A stretch of 64,000 nt of DNA from Candidatus Sedimenticola sp. (ex Thyasira tokunagai) (GCA_037318855.1 CP134874.1:1302598-1366597); one strand, 5' to 3'. Shown: positions 33,732-44,613, numbered from the stretch's first letter. Numbers and translations are program-made. Notes: generated by a model from the letters alone, not told the origin.

Positions 33732-36305
33732 CTAATCTTGTTGCAGTCCTTTCAGGCGGTAGAGAGCATTAAGAGCCTCTTTTGGCGAGAGATCGTCAGG
33801 ATCAATCTCTCTTAGTGCATCAAGGACCGGCTCCGTTTTTTCAACCACTGGCTCAGATGAAAACAGTGACAGCTGGCTCACCTGCTGGTCGGCGTGTTGT
33901 TGAGCCGACTGCTCCAGCTCTCCCAGTCTCTGTCGTGCACGTTCGATGATTGAGCGCGGAACCCCTGCTAAAGCCGCCACCTGCAGGCCGTAGCTTTGGT
34001 TTGCCGGTCCCTCTCTTACCGCATGAAGAAAGACGATGGAGTCGCCGTGTTCCACTGCATCCAAGTGGACATTGGCGATCCCCGGGTACTCCTCCGGCAG
34101 GGTGGTCAGCTCGAAGTAGTGGGTGGCAAACAGGGTGAACGCCCGAATCCGGGTGGCCAGCTCGACACCACAAGACCAAGCCAGTGACAGACCGTCGAAG
34201 GTGCTGGTACCACGACCGATCTCATCCATCAAAACCAGGCTCTGCTCACTGGCGTTGTGCAGGATATTGGCGGTCTCCTCCATCTCCACCATAAAGGTGG
34301 AGCGACCTCCCGCCAGATCGTCCGAGGCGCCAATGCGGGAAAAGATGCGATCTATAGGGCCGATGCGAGCCGATGCGGCAGGGACAAAACTGCCGGCACA
34401 GGCGAGCAGTACAATCAGTGCCGTTTGACGCATATAGGTCGACTTACCACCCATATTGGGGCCGGTAATGACGAGGATGCGGCGCTCATCATCAAATTCG
34501 ACGCTGTTGGCGACAAACGGCTTGTCACTTACCTGCTCAACCACCGGATGGCGACCGTCAACGATATGAATTCCCGGTTGTTGTTCCAGCTCAGGCTGAC
34601 TGAGGTTCAGTCGTATCGCACGCTCAGCAAAGTTGGCCAGTACATCGAGTGCGGCCAGGGCATCGGCACACTGTTGCAGTTTGGTAATGCTCGGCTGCAG
34701 TCTCTCCAGCAGTGCAGCGTAGAGTGATTTCTCCCGTGCCAGTGAACGCTCCCGGGCTGAAAGTACCTGATCTTCGAACTTTTTAAGCTCTGGGGTGATG
34801 AAGCGTTCGGCCCCCTTCAGGGTCTGGCGTCTCACATACTCATCCGGTACCGAGTCCGAGTGAATGCGGCTAACCTCAATGTAGTAGCCATGTACCCGGT
34901 TGTAGCTCACCTTCAGGGTAGCGATACCGGTCCGCTCTTTCTCTCTGGCTTCCAGGTCGAGGAGAAACTGGTCTGCGTTTTGCGAAAGGTCGCGCAGCTC
35001 ATCCAGCTCTTTGTCATAGCCTCTGGCCAGTACGCCGCCATCACGGATCAATACCGGTGGATTTTCGATAATCGCCCGTTGCAGCAGTTCCACCTCTTGT
35101 GGGTGAGTGTCGGCCTCCATAGCCAGTTTTTCAAGCAGTGGGGCATCGAAGGGCTGTAGTTGCTGCTGTAGCTGCGGCAGTAGCGCAAGAGAGTCGCGCA
35201 GGGTGGCGAGGTCTCGTGGGCGTGCAGATCTCAATGCTATACGTGCAAGGATACGCTCGATATCACCGATACCTCGCAGCGGCTCCTGCAGTTCGGGATA
35301 GGCCTGCTGTTCCAGCAGTTGACTGATAGCGCCATGACGGCTGCGGATCTGTTCACTGTCCCGTAACGGACGGCTGATCCAGCGGCGCAACATGCGGCTA
35401 CCCATTGGAGTGGCGGTACGATCCAGAATACCTGCCAGGGTGTGCTTGCCGGCACCGCTGAGATTGGAGTCGATCTCCAGGTTGCGGCGGGTGGCGGCAT
35501 CGATGATCACTGCATCTTCCCGTCGCTCGACGGAGAGTCCACGGATATGGGGGAGGGCGCTCTGCTGCGTCTCTTTCACGTACTGCAGCAGGCAACCGGC
35601 GGCGGCTATTGCCAACGGTAGATCACTGCAACCGAAGCCACCCAGGTCACGGGTACCAAACTGTTGGGTGAGTAACCGCCCGGCGGTCTCCAGATCGAAA
35701 TGCCAAGCGGGACGGCGCGTTGTTCCACCGTCGCGTCGCACTTCGCTCGGCAGTGGCGTATCTTCCTCCACCAGTAACTCCGCCGGAAGAAGTCGCTCCA
35801 GCTCACCACCCAGCGCCTCGCTATCATTCAGTTCTAGCAGGGAGAAGCGGCCACTGCCGAGGTCGAGGGTGGCGAGTCCGAAACGTCCCTCTATCTCATG
35901 CACGGCGGCCAGCAGATTATCCCGTCGCTCCTCCAACAGAGCTTCATCCGTCACTGTACCGGGGGTGACAATACGGACTACCTTCCGCTCAACGGGGCCT
36001 TTGCTGAGGGCGGGGTCTCCAATCTGTTCACAGATCGCCACTGACTCACCCTTACGGATCAACTTGGCAAGATAGCCTTCAGCTGCGTGATGGGGTATTC
36101 CCGCCATGGGAATGGGTTTGCCCGCTGATTTTCCCCGTTTGGTCAGAGTGATATCGAGCAGTTGTGCCGCTTTTTCTGCATCTTCAAAGAAGAGCTCATA
36201 GAAATCACCCATGCGGTAGAACACCAACATACTCGGGTGCTCAGCCTTAATGCGCAGGTACTGCTGCATCATTGGTGTGTGCTTGGGTGTTTCGGCAACG
36301 GACAT
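33732..36305 (-). CDS. mutS: DNA mismatch repair protein MutS
   Basis: 857 residues, full length. The mismatch-binding motif [11 protein letters not shown] lies near residue 30. Connector, lever and clamp regions follow, then the ATPase: Walker [30 protein letters not shown] (Walker B and signature), FATHYFEL. It ends in the short C-terminal dimerisation tail. It recognises mispairs and recruits MutL. The cupin gene upstream ends 10 bases before its start, so the two are co-transcribed. Confidence 0.98.
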   Translation of the reverse strand: MSVAETPKHTPMMQQYLRIKAEHPSMLVFYRMGDFYELFFEDAEKAAQLLDITLTKRGKSAGKPIPMAGIPHHAAEGYLAKLIRKGESVAICEQIGDPALSKGPVERKVVRIVTPGTVTDEALLEERRDNLLAAVHEIEGRFGLATLDLGSGRFSLLELNDSEALGGELERLLPAELLVEEDTPLPSEVRRDGGTTRRPAWHFDLETAGRLLTQQFGTRDLGGFGCSDLPLAIAAAGCLLQYVKETQQSALPHIRGLSVERREDAVIIDAATRRNLEIDSNLSGAGKHTLAGILDRTATPMGSRMLRRWISRPLRDSEQIRSRHGAISQLLEQQAYPELQEPLRGIGDIERILARIALRSARPRDLATLRDSLALLPQLQQQLQPFDAPLLEKLAMEADTHPQEVELLQRAIIENPPVLIRDGGVLARGYDKELDELRDLSQNADQFLLDLEAREKERTGIATLKVSYNRVHGYYIEVSRIHSDSVPDEYVRRQTLKGAERFITPELKKFEDQVLSARERSLAREKSLYAALLERLQPSITKLQQCADALAALDVLANFAERAIRLNLSQPELEQQPGIHIVDGRHPVVEQVSDKPFVANSVEFDDERRILVITGPNMGGKSTYMRQTALIVLLACAGSFVPAASARIGPIDRIFSRIGASDDLAGGRSTFMVEMEETANILHNASEQSLVLMDEIGRGTSTFDGLSLAWSCGVELATRIRAFTLFATHYFELTTLPEEYPGIANVHLDAVEHGDSIVFLHAVREGPANQSYGLQVAALAGVPRSIIERARQRLGELEQSAQQHADQQVSQLSLFSSEPVVEKTEPVLDALREIDPDDLSPKEALNALYRLKGLQQD

Positions 36306-36314
36306 ACTTATCTC

Positions 36315-36620
36315 TTACTCAAAGTTGTAGTGCTTCTCTACCTCTGACAGTACCTTCCAGGTGCAGGACATGCCCGCCGGAAAGGTTACCAGGTCACCTC
36401 GTCCATACTCATGGGGCTCACCACCGTCGGGTGTGACGATTACCTTGCCGCGGACAAAATAACAGACCTCGGTGCGGTCGTAGTGCCAGCTGAACTCTGA
36501 GACTTCTTTCTCCCAGATCGGCCAGTCAAAGATGCCGAGTATCTCCAACTTGGCGGGAGAGGCGCGGTGTTCACATAAAATTTCCATACAAATTTCAACG
36601 GTGTCAGTTGTGGGCGGCAC
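36315..36620 (-). CDS. Cupin-domain protein
   Basis: 101 residues, a single small cupin barrel: EFSWHYDRTEVCYFVRGKVIVTPDGGEP carries the His and Glu metal ligands, and DLVTFPAGMSCTWKV the second half. This matches the DUF861/EutQ-like cupins, whose substrates are mostly unknown. It lies directly upstream of mutS. Confidence 0.85.
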   Translation of the reverse strand: MPPTTDTVEICMEILCEHRASPAKLEILGIFDWPIWEKEVSEFSWHYDRTEVCYFVRGKVIVTPDGGEPHEYGRGDLVTFPAGMSCTWKVLSEVEKHYNFE

Positions 36621-36725
36621 AGTTTAGCCTAAAATTTCCTTGCCATGGTAATCCATGGGGCCGACTGGCGGGGTAGGCGAAACACTATATAATGCGCCGA
36701 TATTAATCCTGTGGGTGTACTCATT

Positions 36726-37118
36726 ATGAATATTGTCGTTGTCGACGGCGGAGGATTGGCCGGAGAGGCCGATTTTCCAGAGATCAATCTTGGGAAGTTT
36801 GGCTGGATCCAGTATCCGAGGCTGGAGTCGGATCAGGTGTCTGAAAAGTGCTGGCGTTCGGATGTCATTATTTCTGTCTCCACCCCCATCACCCAGGAGG
36901 TGATCGACAAGGCGTTCAAGCTCAAGCTGATTGTAGTGGCGGGAGATGCCTGCGAGCATGTCGATATGGCGGCGGCTCAGGCAAGGGGTATTGTTGTGAG
37001 CAACACACCGGGCCTCAATCCGGTGGATCCTGCTTGTACTCAAAAGATCTGTGATGGAGTGGTCGACAATATCAACGCCTTTCTGAAGGGTGGAAAGAGG
37101 AATGTTGTCTCAAGCTGA
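36726..37118 (+). CDS. Stand-alone catalytic half of a D-2-hydroxyacid dehydrogenase
   Basis: 130 residues from the ATG at 36,726. The sequence matches only the substrate-binding domain of D-isomer-specific 2-hydroxyacid dehydrogenases: DVIISVSTPITQEVIDKAFKLKLIVVAGDACEHVD and ARGIVVSNTPG. The NAD-binding Rossmann domain is missing and no frameshifted remainder follows. It cannot be a dehydrogenase alone. Either it is a decayed gene that keeps a clean start and stop, or a small-molecule-binding protein made from the domain. Confidence 0.7.
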   Translation: MNIVVVDGGGLAGEADFPEINLGKFGWIQYPRLESDQVSEKCWRSDVIISVSTPITQEVIDKAFKLKLIVVAGDACEHVDMAAAQARGIVVSNTPGLNPVDPACTQKICDGVVDNINAFLKGGKRNVVSS

Positions 37119-37149
37119 ACTCAGATTGAGTTGCATGGTTGAACATCGC

Positions 37150-37254
37150 ACTTATCATCAGGTATTTGTTCCAGGACTCGCACAAATTCATCCATGAAGC
37201 TCACTTTGGCATCCATGCCAAAGAGTTTCCTTCCACAAATATCCGATGATAAGT
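37150..37254. repeat. Palindromic MITE-like repeat
   Basis: 105 bases with 20-base inverted ends that match at 18 positions (acttatcatcaggtatttgt at the left; its complement at 37,235-37,254). Between them is an inner hairpin (ctttggcatccatgccaaag). No coding frame. It lies in the gap before pncC. Confidence 0.75.
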
Positions 37255-37338
37255 ACTCAGTACCGTTTCAGAAATGATGCTGAATAGTTACTCTTTGTAC
37301 TACTATCATGGGGAAACAGGCAGCCGCTTTGAGTGAGA

Positions 37339-37824
37339 ATGGATAGAGAACTGGAACAGTTGGCAAAAGACGTTGGGCGGCGGTTGGCGCTTGAGGACAT
37401 GGCCCTGGTAACCGCCGAGTCCTGCACCGGCGGCTGGATCGCCAAGGTGATGACCGATATTCCCGGTAGCAGCGGCTGCTTTGATCGGGGTTTTGTCACC
37501 TACAGCAATGAGGCGAAGCAGGAGATGCTGGGGGTTTCCATCGAGACCCTGGAGCGATATGGAGCAGTGAGCGAAACCGTGGTGCAAGAGATGGTGGTAG
37601 GTGCCTTGAAGCAGAGCCGTGGATCGGTGGCGTTGTCGGTGAGTGGCATTGCCGGGCCTGGCGGCGGGTCGGCGGATAAGCCGGTGGGCACCGTCTGCTT
37701 CGCTTGGGGCATTCGAGGAGGGGAGGTTAACTCTCAGCAACACTGTTTCGAGGGTGATCGTGAGTCGGTTCGCCGTCAGGCGGTTTCTCAGGCGCTACAG
37801 GGCGTTCTGGACCTTTTTGACTAA
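37339..37824 (+). CDS. pncC: Nicotinamide-nucleotide amidohydrolase PncC (CinA C-terminal type)
   Basis: 161 residues from the ATG at 37,339 (a GTG two codons earlier is possible). It carries the CinA C-terminal signature: ALVTAESCTGGWIAKVMTDIPGS, GFVTYSNEAKQ, SVSGIAGPGGGSADKPVGTVCFA. It deamidates NMN, recycling NAD breakdown products. It precedes recA, as in many gammaproteobacteria, and overlaps the next gene. Confidence 0.93.
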   Translation: MDRELEQLAKDVGRRLALEDMALVTAESCTGGWIAKVMTDIPGSSGCFDRGFVTYSNEAKQEMLGVSIETLERYGAVSETVVQEMVVGALKQSRGSVALSVSGIAGPGGGSADKPVGTVCFAWGIRGGEVNSQQHCFEGDRESVRRQAVSQALQGVLDLFD

Positions 37825-38347
37825 GCATCACTCTCAACGGCTCTTTTTTGCCCTCTGGCCGGATGCCGATACCCGGCTTGGATTGCACAGAGTTTCCAAT
37901 GCACTCTCTGGTCACTGCGGCAGGGTTCACCAACCCGACGATCTGCATATCACTCTGGCCTTTCTTGGCCGGGTCTCTCCTGATCAGTACACCTGCCTGA
38001 TGGAGGCGGCTAATGAGGTGATTATCACTCCCTTTGAGCTGACCATCGATAAGATTGAGCTATGGCGGCGCCCGGGAATCCTCTGGTGCGGGCCTTCTCA
38101 TATCCCGGATCAGCTCCAGAAACTCGTTGCCGATCTCAAGAAGCGCTTGTACGACTGCGGTTTTGAACCTGAAAAGCGGGCCTATACTCCGCATGTCACC
38201 TTGGCCCGAAAGTCGCGGTTGTTGCCGGATTATCAGATCCATCAACCTCTTCGGTGGCAAGTTCGTGGGTTTGTTTTGGCATCTTCTGATGATGCGGGTT
38301 CACCCCCTCGCTATAAAGTGATAAAAAAATGGTTCGCGGACTCATGA
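37817..38347 (+). CDS. thpR: RNA 2',3'-cyclic phosphodiesterase ThpR (2'-5' RNA ligase family)
   Basis: About 176 residues. The likely start is a TTG at 37,817 overlapping the pncC stop, since the frame upstream is a shadow of pncC and the protein begins LTKHHSQRLFFALWPD. The two His-x-Thr catalytic motifs are HITLAFLG and HVTLARKS, as in 2H phosphoesterases. It opens 2',3'-cyclic phosphates on RNA. It ends about 100 bases before recA. Confidence 0.9.
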   Translation: MTKHHSQRLFFALWPDADTRLGLHRVSNALSGHCGRVHQPDDLHITLAFLGRVSPDQYTCLMEAANEVIITPFELTIDKIELWRRPGILWCGPSHIPDQLQKLVADLKKRLYDCGFEPEKRAYTPHVTLARKSRLLPDYQIHQPLRWQVRGFVLASSDDAGSPPRYKVIKKWFADS

Positions 38348-38447
38348 CTTGAGCCCCCGGCTGTGCCATAATAGAGAACATCAAGAGAACACTGAGAATA
38401 AATTTAGTCGGTAGGATGCCGGCATTAACCTAAGCCCGGGGGATAAG

Positions 38448-39482
38448 ATGGACGACAATCGCAAAAAAGCCTTAAGTGCAGCACTTGGCCAGATCGAGAA
38501 GCAGTTCGGTAAGGGAGCGGTGATGCGTATGGGAGACTCTGCCGCTTCCCGCAACGTTGAGGCGATATCAACCGGCTCGATTAATCTGGATATCGCCCTG
38601 GGTATCGGCGGCCTGCCCAAGGGGAGGGTGGTTGAGATCTACGGCCCGGAGTCCTCTGGTAAAACTACGTTGACACTTCATGTGGTTGCCGAAGCGCAGA
38701 AGCAGGGTGGTACCGCCGCCTTTGTCGATGCCGAGCACGCACTGGACCCCGCCTATGCCGAAAAACTGGGAGTCAATGTCGATGAGTTGCTGGTTTCCCA
38801 GCCCGACACCGGCGAGCAGGCGCTGGAGATTACCGATATGCTGGTGCGCTCCGGTGCCGTTGATGTGGTAGTTGTCGACTCTGTTGCCGCGCTTACACCA
38901 AAGGCGGAGATCGAAGGAGAGATGGGCGATACCCATGTCGGTCTCCAGGCCCGACTCATGTCTCAGGCGCTACGTAAACTCACCGCCAACATCAAGCGTT
39001 CCAACTGTATTGTTGTATTTATCAACCAGATCCGTATGAAGATCGGCGTTATGTTTGGTTCACCAGAAACTACCACCGGTGGTAATGCGCTCAAGTTCTA
39101 CTCTTCAGTCCGGCTTGATATTCGCCGCATCGGTGCGATCAAGAAGGGCGACGAGGTGGTCGGCAATGAGACCAAGGTGAAGGTGGTGAAGAACAAGGTC
39201 GCTCCCCCCTTCAAAGTGGTCAACTTTGAGATCATCTACGGCACCGGTATCTCCCGTGAGGGTGAGATTATCGACCTGGGCGTAAAGGAGGGGTTGGTGG
39301 ATAAGTCCGGCTCCTGGTACAGCTACAACGGTGACCGTATCGGCCAGGGTAAGGAGAATGTGCGTAATTTCCTGCGCGAGAACCCCGATATTTCCCAGGA
39401 GATCGAGAGCAAAATTCGCGAGATTGCCTTTCCCAAAGTGCAGGTTGACCCTGAGACCGGTGAGGTGGAGGTAGAGGCCTGA
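38448..39482 (+). CDS. recA: Recombinase RecA
   Basis: 344 residues, full length. [23 protein letters not shown] at the start, Walker [11 protein letters not shown], the Walker B-like [15 protein letters not shown], and loops L1 and L2 ([42 protein letters not shown]). It binds single-stranded DNA, drives strand exchange and triggers LexA cleavage. A ribosome site ggggg lies before the ATG. I looked for an E. coli-type LexA box upstream and found no good match. Confidence 0.98.
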   Translation: MDDNRKKALSAALGQIEKQFGKGAVMRMGDSAASRNVEAISTGSINLDIALGIGGLPKGRVVEIYGPESSGKTTLTLHVVAEAQKQGGTAAFVDAEHALDPAYAEKLGVNVDELLVSQPDTGEQALEITDMLVRSGAVDVVVVDSVAALTPKAEIEGEMGDTHVGLQARLMSQALRKLTANIKRSNCIVVFINQIRMKIGVMFGSPETTTGGNALKFYSSVRLDIRRIGAIKKGDEVVGNETKVKVVKNKVAPPFKVVNFEIIYGTGISREGEIIDLGVKEGLVDKSGSWYSYNGDRIGQGKENVRNFLRENPDISQEIESKIREIAFPKVQVDPETGEVEVEA

Positions 39483-39517
39483 GCCTCACTACTGACAATG
39501 AGATAGAGCAGGCGGCG

Positions 39518-39928
39518 ATGCGCCTGCTCGTTTTGCGTGAGCACAGCCGTGCTGAGTTGCGTCGGAAGCTGCAATCCAAAGTTGAGGATATCACTCGGCT
39601 TGATCCGGTGCTTGATAGTCTGGAGAGTAGGAACCACCTGAGCGATGAGCGCTTTACCGAGCAGTACATCGCCTCTCGTAAACGCAAAGGATTCGGCCCT
39701 TCACGTATTCGCCTTGAATTGCGGGAACGGGGAGTTGACAGCACCTTGGCGGAAGAGTGGCTGGATGAGCGGGATGAGGAGTGGCTGCAACTGCTGGAAG
39801 AGGCCAACTGTCGAAAGTTTGGCTCTGATCGACCCGTCGATTTCAAAGAGCGGGCTAGACGTGCCCGTTTTCTCGAATATAGAGGTTTTCCTCCTGAGAT
39901 GATTCGCCAGGCCCTCTGGCGAGAGTAG
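39518..39928 (+). CDS. recX: Regulatory protein RecX
   Basis: 136 residues. Typical MRLLVLREHSRAELRRKL, ISDERFTEQYI-like HLSDERFTEQYIASRK, FGPSRIRLELRERGV, and a C-terminal FLEYRGFPPEMIRQAL. It inhibits RecA filaments. The frame is open upstream to the recA stop, so a non-ATG start giving up to 12 more residues is possible. The gap from recA is 35 bases at most; the two are co-transcribed. Confidence 0.9.
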   Translation: MRLLVLREHSRAELRRKLQSKVEDITRLDPVLDSLESRNHLSDERFTEQYIASRKRKGFGPSRIRLELRERGVDSTLAEEWLDERDEEWLQLLEEANCRKFGSDRPVDFKERARRARFLEYRGFPPEMIRQALWRE

Positions 39929-39967
39929 CTCGGTTGTGAGACCAGCAAGGATTATCCAAAAACCACC

Positions 39968-40005
39968 CTCATTCCGGCGCAGGCCGGGGTCCAGAATTCG
40001 AGTAC
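39968..40005. repeat. REP-like palindromic fragment
   Basis: cattccggcgcaggccggggtcc forms a ccgg/ccgg stem and resembles the REP-type palindromes common in proteobacterial intergenic DNA. A single copy is in the window. Confidence 0.4.
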
Positions 40006-40092
40006 AACGGCTAATTCTCTGAGTTCCAGTACTAAAAACAAGCTATCTTATAGGTAAGCGGGTTTATGCGTTGCTACGGAGGAGTCAATTTG

Positions 40093-40737
40093 ATGTCGAA
40101 TACTGAATCGGCCTCGGTAAAACTAGAACAGGCGCTGCTTTCGCTTGATCGTATCAGAGCGGAAGAGATTGTTAATCAGTCTCTGCAGTCAGTATCGCTC
40201 ATTGAAGTGGTGGAGTCTGTTATTGCGCCGGTGATGGAGCGTATAGGCAATGGTTGGGAAGCGGGGAGCGTAGCGCTCTCACAGATCTACATGAGCAGCC
40301 GTATCTGTGAGGATATCGTAACCACCAGCATCTCATCTCAAAGGCAGTCACTATACGAACATCAGCCGAGGACTGCGATTGTGGTACTCGAAGATTTCCA
40401 CCTCCTGGGTAAACGCATTGTGTATGCGGTTTTGCGCGCTTCGGGATTGCAGGTGGATGATCTGGGGCAGCAGGATGCCGACACTCTTATACAACGGGTG
40501 GAAGAGGATGGGATTGAAGTGCTTCTGATCTCAACCCTGATGTTACGCTCGGCTCTCAGGATTGGTTATGTTCGCGAGCAGTTGGAGCAGCGTGGACAAA
40601 CAGTGAAGATTGTCGTTGGCGGTGCTCCTTTCCGTTTCGACCCAAACCTTTGGCAGGAGGTGGGAGCGGATGCGACAGCTAATACTGCAACCGAGGCACT
40701 GCCCGTAATGAAAATGATTATGGGGGAGCGGGCATGA
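40093..40737 (+). CDS. Cobalamin-binding corrinoid protein (B12-binding domain)
   Basis: 214 residues from the ATG at 40,093, with ggagg upstream. An N-terminal helical cap (MtbC/methionine synthase type) precedes a Rossmann B12 domain with the lower-ligand motif D-x-H-x-x-G (EDFHLLGKRIV), then LLISTLMLRSA and VVGGAPFRFD. It carries a methyl group on cobalamin. The methyltransferase gene overlaps its stop by four bases (atga). Confidence 0.92.
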   Translation: MSNTESASVKLEQALLSLDRIRAEEIVNQSLQSVSLIEVVESVIAPVMERIGNGWEAGSVALSQIYMSSRICEDIVTTSISSQRQSLYEHQPRTAIVVLEDFHLLGKRIVYAVLRASGLQVDDLGQQDADTLIQRVEEDGIEVLLISTLMLRSALRIGYVREQLEQRGQTVKIVVGGAPFRFDPNLWQEVGADATANTATEALPVMKMIMGERA

Positions 40738-41795
40738 GTGTAAATGAGATGACATCAATGGAGCGGGTGCTCAATACTCTGCAACAGAAAGAGGCTGATC
40801 GGGTTCCCTTCTTTCTCCTGTTATCACTTCATGGCGCCAAGGAGATGGGGCTTGGTATAGAAGCCTATTTTTCAGATCCCGAGGCGGTGGCTGAAGGGCA
40901 ACTGCGTCTGCGTAAACGCTATGGCCATGACTGTTACTACACCTTTTACCACGCTTCGATCGAAGTGGAGGCTTGGGGTGGTAGCTCAATCTTCTATGCC
41001 GATGGCCCACCCAATGCGGGTATGCCGCCGATAACGACACCCCAATGTATTGATACGCTGGCGGCACCTGATATTGATGATGCAGAGGGGCTGCAGCGGG
41101 TACTAAAAACACAGCAACTGCTGAAGGCTGAAGCGGGCGATGAGGCGCTGATCATCGGGGTGGTTATGTCACCCTTTTCGCTGCCGGTGATGCAGATGGG
41201 GTTTGAAGCCTACCTGATGCTTATGCAGCAGGAGCAGGATAGGTTTCAACGTCTTATGGATTTGAATGAGAGGTTCACCGTTGCTTGGGCCAATGCTCAA
41301 TTGGCGGCGGGCGCCCATGCCATCTGCTATTTCGATCCGGTCGCTTCGACCACAATTATTCCGCGGGAGCTCTATCTTGAGACTGGCTTTAAAGTGGCGA
41401 AGCGTACTCTGCCGCAGATCAACGGCCCCATCGCCACTCACATGGCATCTGGGCGCTGTAAAGGAATTTTGCAGGATCTGATCGAAACCGGCACCGGTGT
41501 GGTGGGTGTCAGCACAGATGAGGATTTGGCAGAGTTGAAACAGATTGCAGCTGGAAAGCTGACGCTGCTGGGAAATCTTAACGGTATCACCATGCGCCGC
41601 TGGAGTCCCCAGGAGGCTGAGGGTGAGGTAAGGCGTGCAATTGCCAAAGCAGGCAGGGGTGGTGGTTTTATTCTCTCTGATAACCATGGAGAGATACCCT
41701 GGCAGGTAAGTGATGAGGTGCTGCAATCCATCTCTGATGCTGTTCATCAATGGGGGCGCTATCCACTGGACTGGGTTGATGGATATGTCGGCTAA
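40734..41795 (+). CDS. Uroporphyrinogen-decarboxylase-fold corrinoid methyltransferase
   Basis: 353 residues: ERVLNTLQQKEADRVPFF at the start, then CYFDPVAST, GPIATHMASGRCKG and GGFILSDNHGEIPWQVSDEVL. This is the UroD/MtaA/CmuA-type TIM barrel that moves methyl groups to or from corrinoid proteins. True HemE residues for porphyrin binding are not evident. Coupling to the corrinoid gene marks a one-carbon or methylated-compound pathway. The methyl donor is unknown. Confidence 0.85.
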   Translation: MSVNEMTSMERVLNTLQQKEADRVPFFLLLSLHGAKEMGLGIEAYFSDPEAVAEGQLRLRKRYGHDCYYTFYHASIEVEAWGGSSIFYADGPPNAGMPPITTPQCIDTLAAPDIDDAEGLQRVLKTQQLLKAEAGDEALIIGVVMSPFSLPVMQMGFEAYLMLMQQEQDRFQRLMDLNERFTVAWANAQLAAGAHAICYFDPVASTTIIPRELYLETGFKVAKRTLPQINGPIATHMASGRCKGILQDLIETGTGVVGVSTDEDLAELKQIAAGKLTLLGNLNGITMRRWSPQEAEGEVRRAIAKAGRGGGFILSDNHGEIPWQVSDEVLQSISDAVHQWGRYPLDWVDGYVG

Positions 41796-42039
41796 GCTGA
41801 CGCGCTTACTTTGTGATCACCCTCTTTCCGGGCGGACACTGGTCTCGTTGGTGAGGCAGCCGGAAGAGTGCGTTGCACTAGTGTGCCTGGTTGTTTGAAA
41901 GCCCCACGTTTTTTCGTTTTTTTCGCCTTGACGGCAACAAGAGAGGTAAAATGCCTCACTGTTGTTGAAATGATAGAGTTGATTATCGAAAAAGCGGGTA
42001 GAGCGATATGGAAATCATAGTGCTACATCGGCGGTTGCT

Positions 42040-43475
42040 GTGGCGATAGCGCGGCTGTGGCGCAATAATGAATTCCAGTCCGCCTCTGTCAGGTTGATCG
42101 CCTGGGGTGTGCTGGTTGCACTCCTCGGCTTGGGGAAAATGGAGGGGTACTTCCCGTTCACCTGGGAGCAGTACTTCTATCTCTTTGGCCTCCACTTCGT
42201 CTGGTTTGCAGGGATTTTTCTACACGTAATCCTGCGGCCGGAACATAACCAGCTGCGTACCTACCTGGGTGCCATGGCGGACACAAGCGGTACCTCCTTT
42301 TGCATCTACCTCAATGGTGAGGTGATCAGCCCCTTCTTTCTTATCTACCTCTGGTCCTATGTCTCCCAAGGGACTCGTTTCGGCCTACGCAACCTGATAG
42401 TGGCCTGTGTCGCCAGTTTTGTGGGCTTCAATATAGTGGTGATTGCCCTGTCAGGTTGGGCGAGTGATGGTTTCGCCGTCATTTTTCAGCTGGTTGGGTT
42501 GGTTATTCTGCCCCTCTATCAGGCGGTACTCTTACGTAACCTTCATGATACGAGAAAAGCGGCGGAGGCTGCCAATCGGGCCAAGGGCAACTTTCTTGCG
42601 ATCATGACTCATGAGCTGCGCACACCACTGGCGGGAGTCGTTGGTATGTCACGGCTGCTTGCCACCACCACCCTGGATCGTGAACAACGGCAGTATCTGG
42701 AGTCTGTGCGTAGCTCCGCCAATATGCTTGAGTCACTGGTTGGCGATGTCCTCGATTTCTCAAAGATAGATGCAGGAAAACTGGAGCTGACGCCACGATT
42801 GTTTGACTTGCGTTCCAGTATGACGGCGGTCTGTGCCACCCTTAGCTCCGAGGCGGTGAATCGGGGTGTGGAGCTGGTCAGCCATATCGATAGCGATGTG
42901 CCGATACAGGTTTACGGTGATGAACTGCGCATCAATCAGGTGATCTACAATCTCCTCGGTAATGCGGTAAAGTTTACCGACCGGGGGAGCGTCACAATCC
43001 ATGTAGAGGTTGCTCATGAGGATGAGAGTATTCCCGAGGGGCATCTGCGTATCACTGTCAGGGATACCGGAATCGGAATGTCTCCCGAAAAACTAGAGCG
43101 GGTTTTCGAAAGTTTCTGGCAGGCCAACTCCAGCACCACCCGGCAGTATGATGGCAGTGGCCTCGGTACCACTATCGCTAGAGACCTTGTACGCCTAATG
43201 GGGGGGAACCTCTATGTTGAGAGTGTTGAAGGAGAAGGATCGGCTTTCTGGTTCAACCTGCCCTTGATGTTGGGGCCGGTTAAGGGACTCACCCCTCCAC
43301 GTGCTCCTGCAAAGTTACAGGGAAAGACGGTTGTACTGTTTGAACCACAGGTCGACAGCAGGGAAGTGCTGGCAGAGGTCTGTCTGCGTGCCGGTATGCA
43401 GGTGGTGAGCATTGATGAGCCTGAGACCAACGTCGCGATGACACCCTCTCAAAACGGCAATGATATAGATTTTGT
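42040..43475 (+). pseudogene. RpfC-like hybrid sensor kinase, interrupted by IS4
   Basis: From a GTG start: about five N-terminal membrane helices (30-165), HisKA with H191 in THELRTPL, and HATPase (NLLGNAVKFTDRG, DTGIGM, GSGLGTTIA). A receiver-like region then starts (GKTVVLFEPQVDSREVL). The frame is cut at IDFV by IS4. The continuation after the IS (48,219-48,358) is in frame. The layout resembles RpfC, the sensor for diffusible-signal-factor fatty acids. The truncated form keeps the kinase core and could still be made, ending VTTVR within the IS at 43,491. Confidence 0.85.
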
Positions 43476-43709
43476 CACTACTGTCCGGTAAAACTAGTGT
43501 CGCTACCTTATAATTGCCTGTAGGACAAAGTAAAAATAACAATTTAAGGGTGTCATCGATTTGAATCGTCCAGAAAACCCTCAAAATACCCATTTCTCAG
43601 GGATTTTGGGGATGTTTCCATGCATGTCGGCAAGCTCGTTTTTTCACAGATTATCGACCACCTGCCGATGCACACCTTTCGGCGATGTGTCACCCGCTAC
43701 CATGGCAAC

Positions 43710-43948
43710 CGCTGCCAGCCATGGAGAGCGAAGCGAAGGCTGGTAATCCCCGGTAGCCGTGAGGCCGCACTGCTTACCCGTCGTGCGCGCAGCGCGCCAG
43801 AGGGGAAGCAAAGTAGGCATCCGAACACGGCGTCCAGTCAATGGGAACTGACTGCGAAGCGGTCAGTGACCAGGACGGCCGGGGCACTAATAGGTTGTCG
43901 AAGGCCGAGTTGATTTTGGGGACTGGGATGTCCCAAAATCTTTCACGA
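43710..43948 (+). repeat. R element copy 3 (type A, left part; right end at 47,108-47,124)
   Basis: cgctgccagccatggagagc to tttcacga, then the group II intron, then ggtcgaagactcgctta. It lacks the inner 31-bp segment between two agcggt repeats. It sits exactly between codons AAC and CGT of the IS4 transposase, with no target duplication. Confidence 0.9.
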
Positions 43949-44613
43949 TCGTGTCGAGTAAATTCAGATCCGGGGGATCAAAAAGGAGGCTGTGAAACTG
44001 GATATTGCTACCCAGTGGGTGAAGGCAGGTGACTGTCTAATGCCCATCAGAGAAGGTTAGCCACTGGAACTGTAGTGAACCTGCATGCATATCCATGAGG
44101 GTGTGTATGAAGCCAGGTGTAGCGAGTGTGCAGGCCGCGTGACCGAGCTCCGAAAAGATTATTATCGTGGTCTGAAAGGATAACCCAGCGCAAGCGGGGA
44201 AAGCCGACGTTCTTCGTGAGACGGAAGGCAGCAGTCCTGGAAACGCAAAGGTGAGTTGAAGGGACACCACCGGGGTCCAAGAGCGGGGCATGTACACATA
44301 AGGGTGGACTGGGAACTCGAGAGAACCGCCATCTCCTTGCGGAGGGCACCGGGATAGGCAAACCGGAATACAAAAGCGGCCAGGCGCTTGCGGGGATCTT
44401 CTAACCCGTGGAGCGAGCCGAAAGGGGCACGAACGAAGAAGGGAGAACGCAAGGTATCGGAGAACGAGCGGAAAGCGAAGTGCCCCGAGATGGAGAAGCG
44501 GTAGTCTTAGCGGATCATAGTACCGATGGTCGAAGGGAGAGGAAGGCCGATAAGGTGGGGAACCGAGACCCAAGGGACCCACTGAAGGGAAGGTGAAGCC
44601 GGGCATAACGTTT

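Noticed and set aside
38348..38447. LexA box in front of recA
   Set aside because: I looked for ctgt-n8-acag and variants and found none convincing. Another SOS box type may be used, but I cannot show it.
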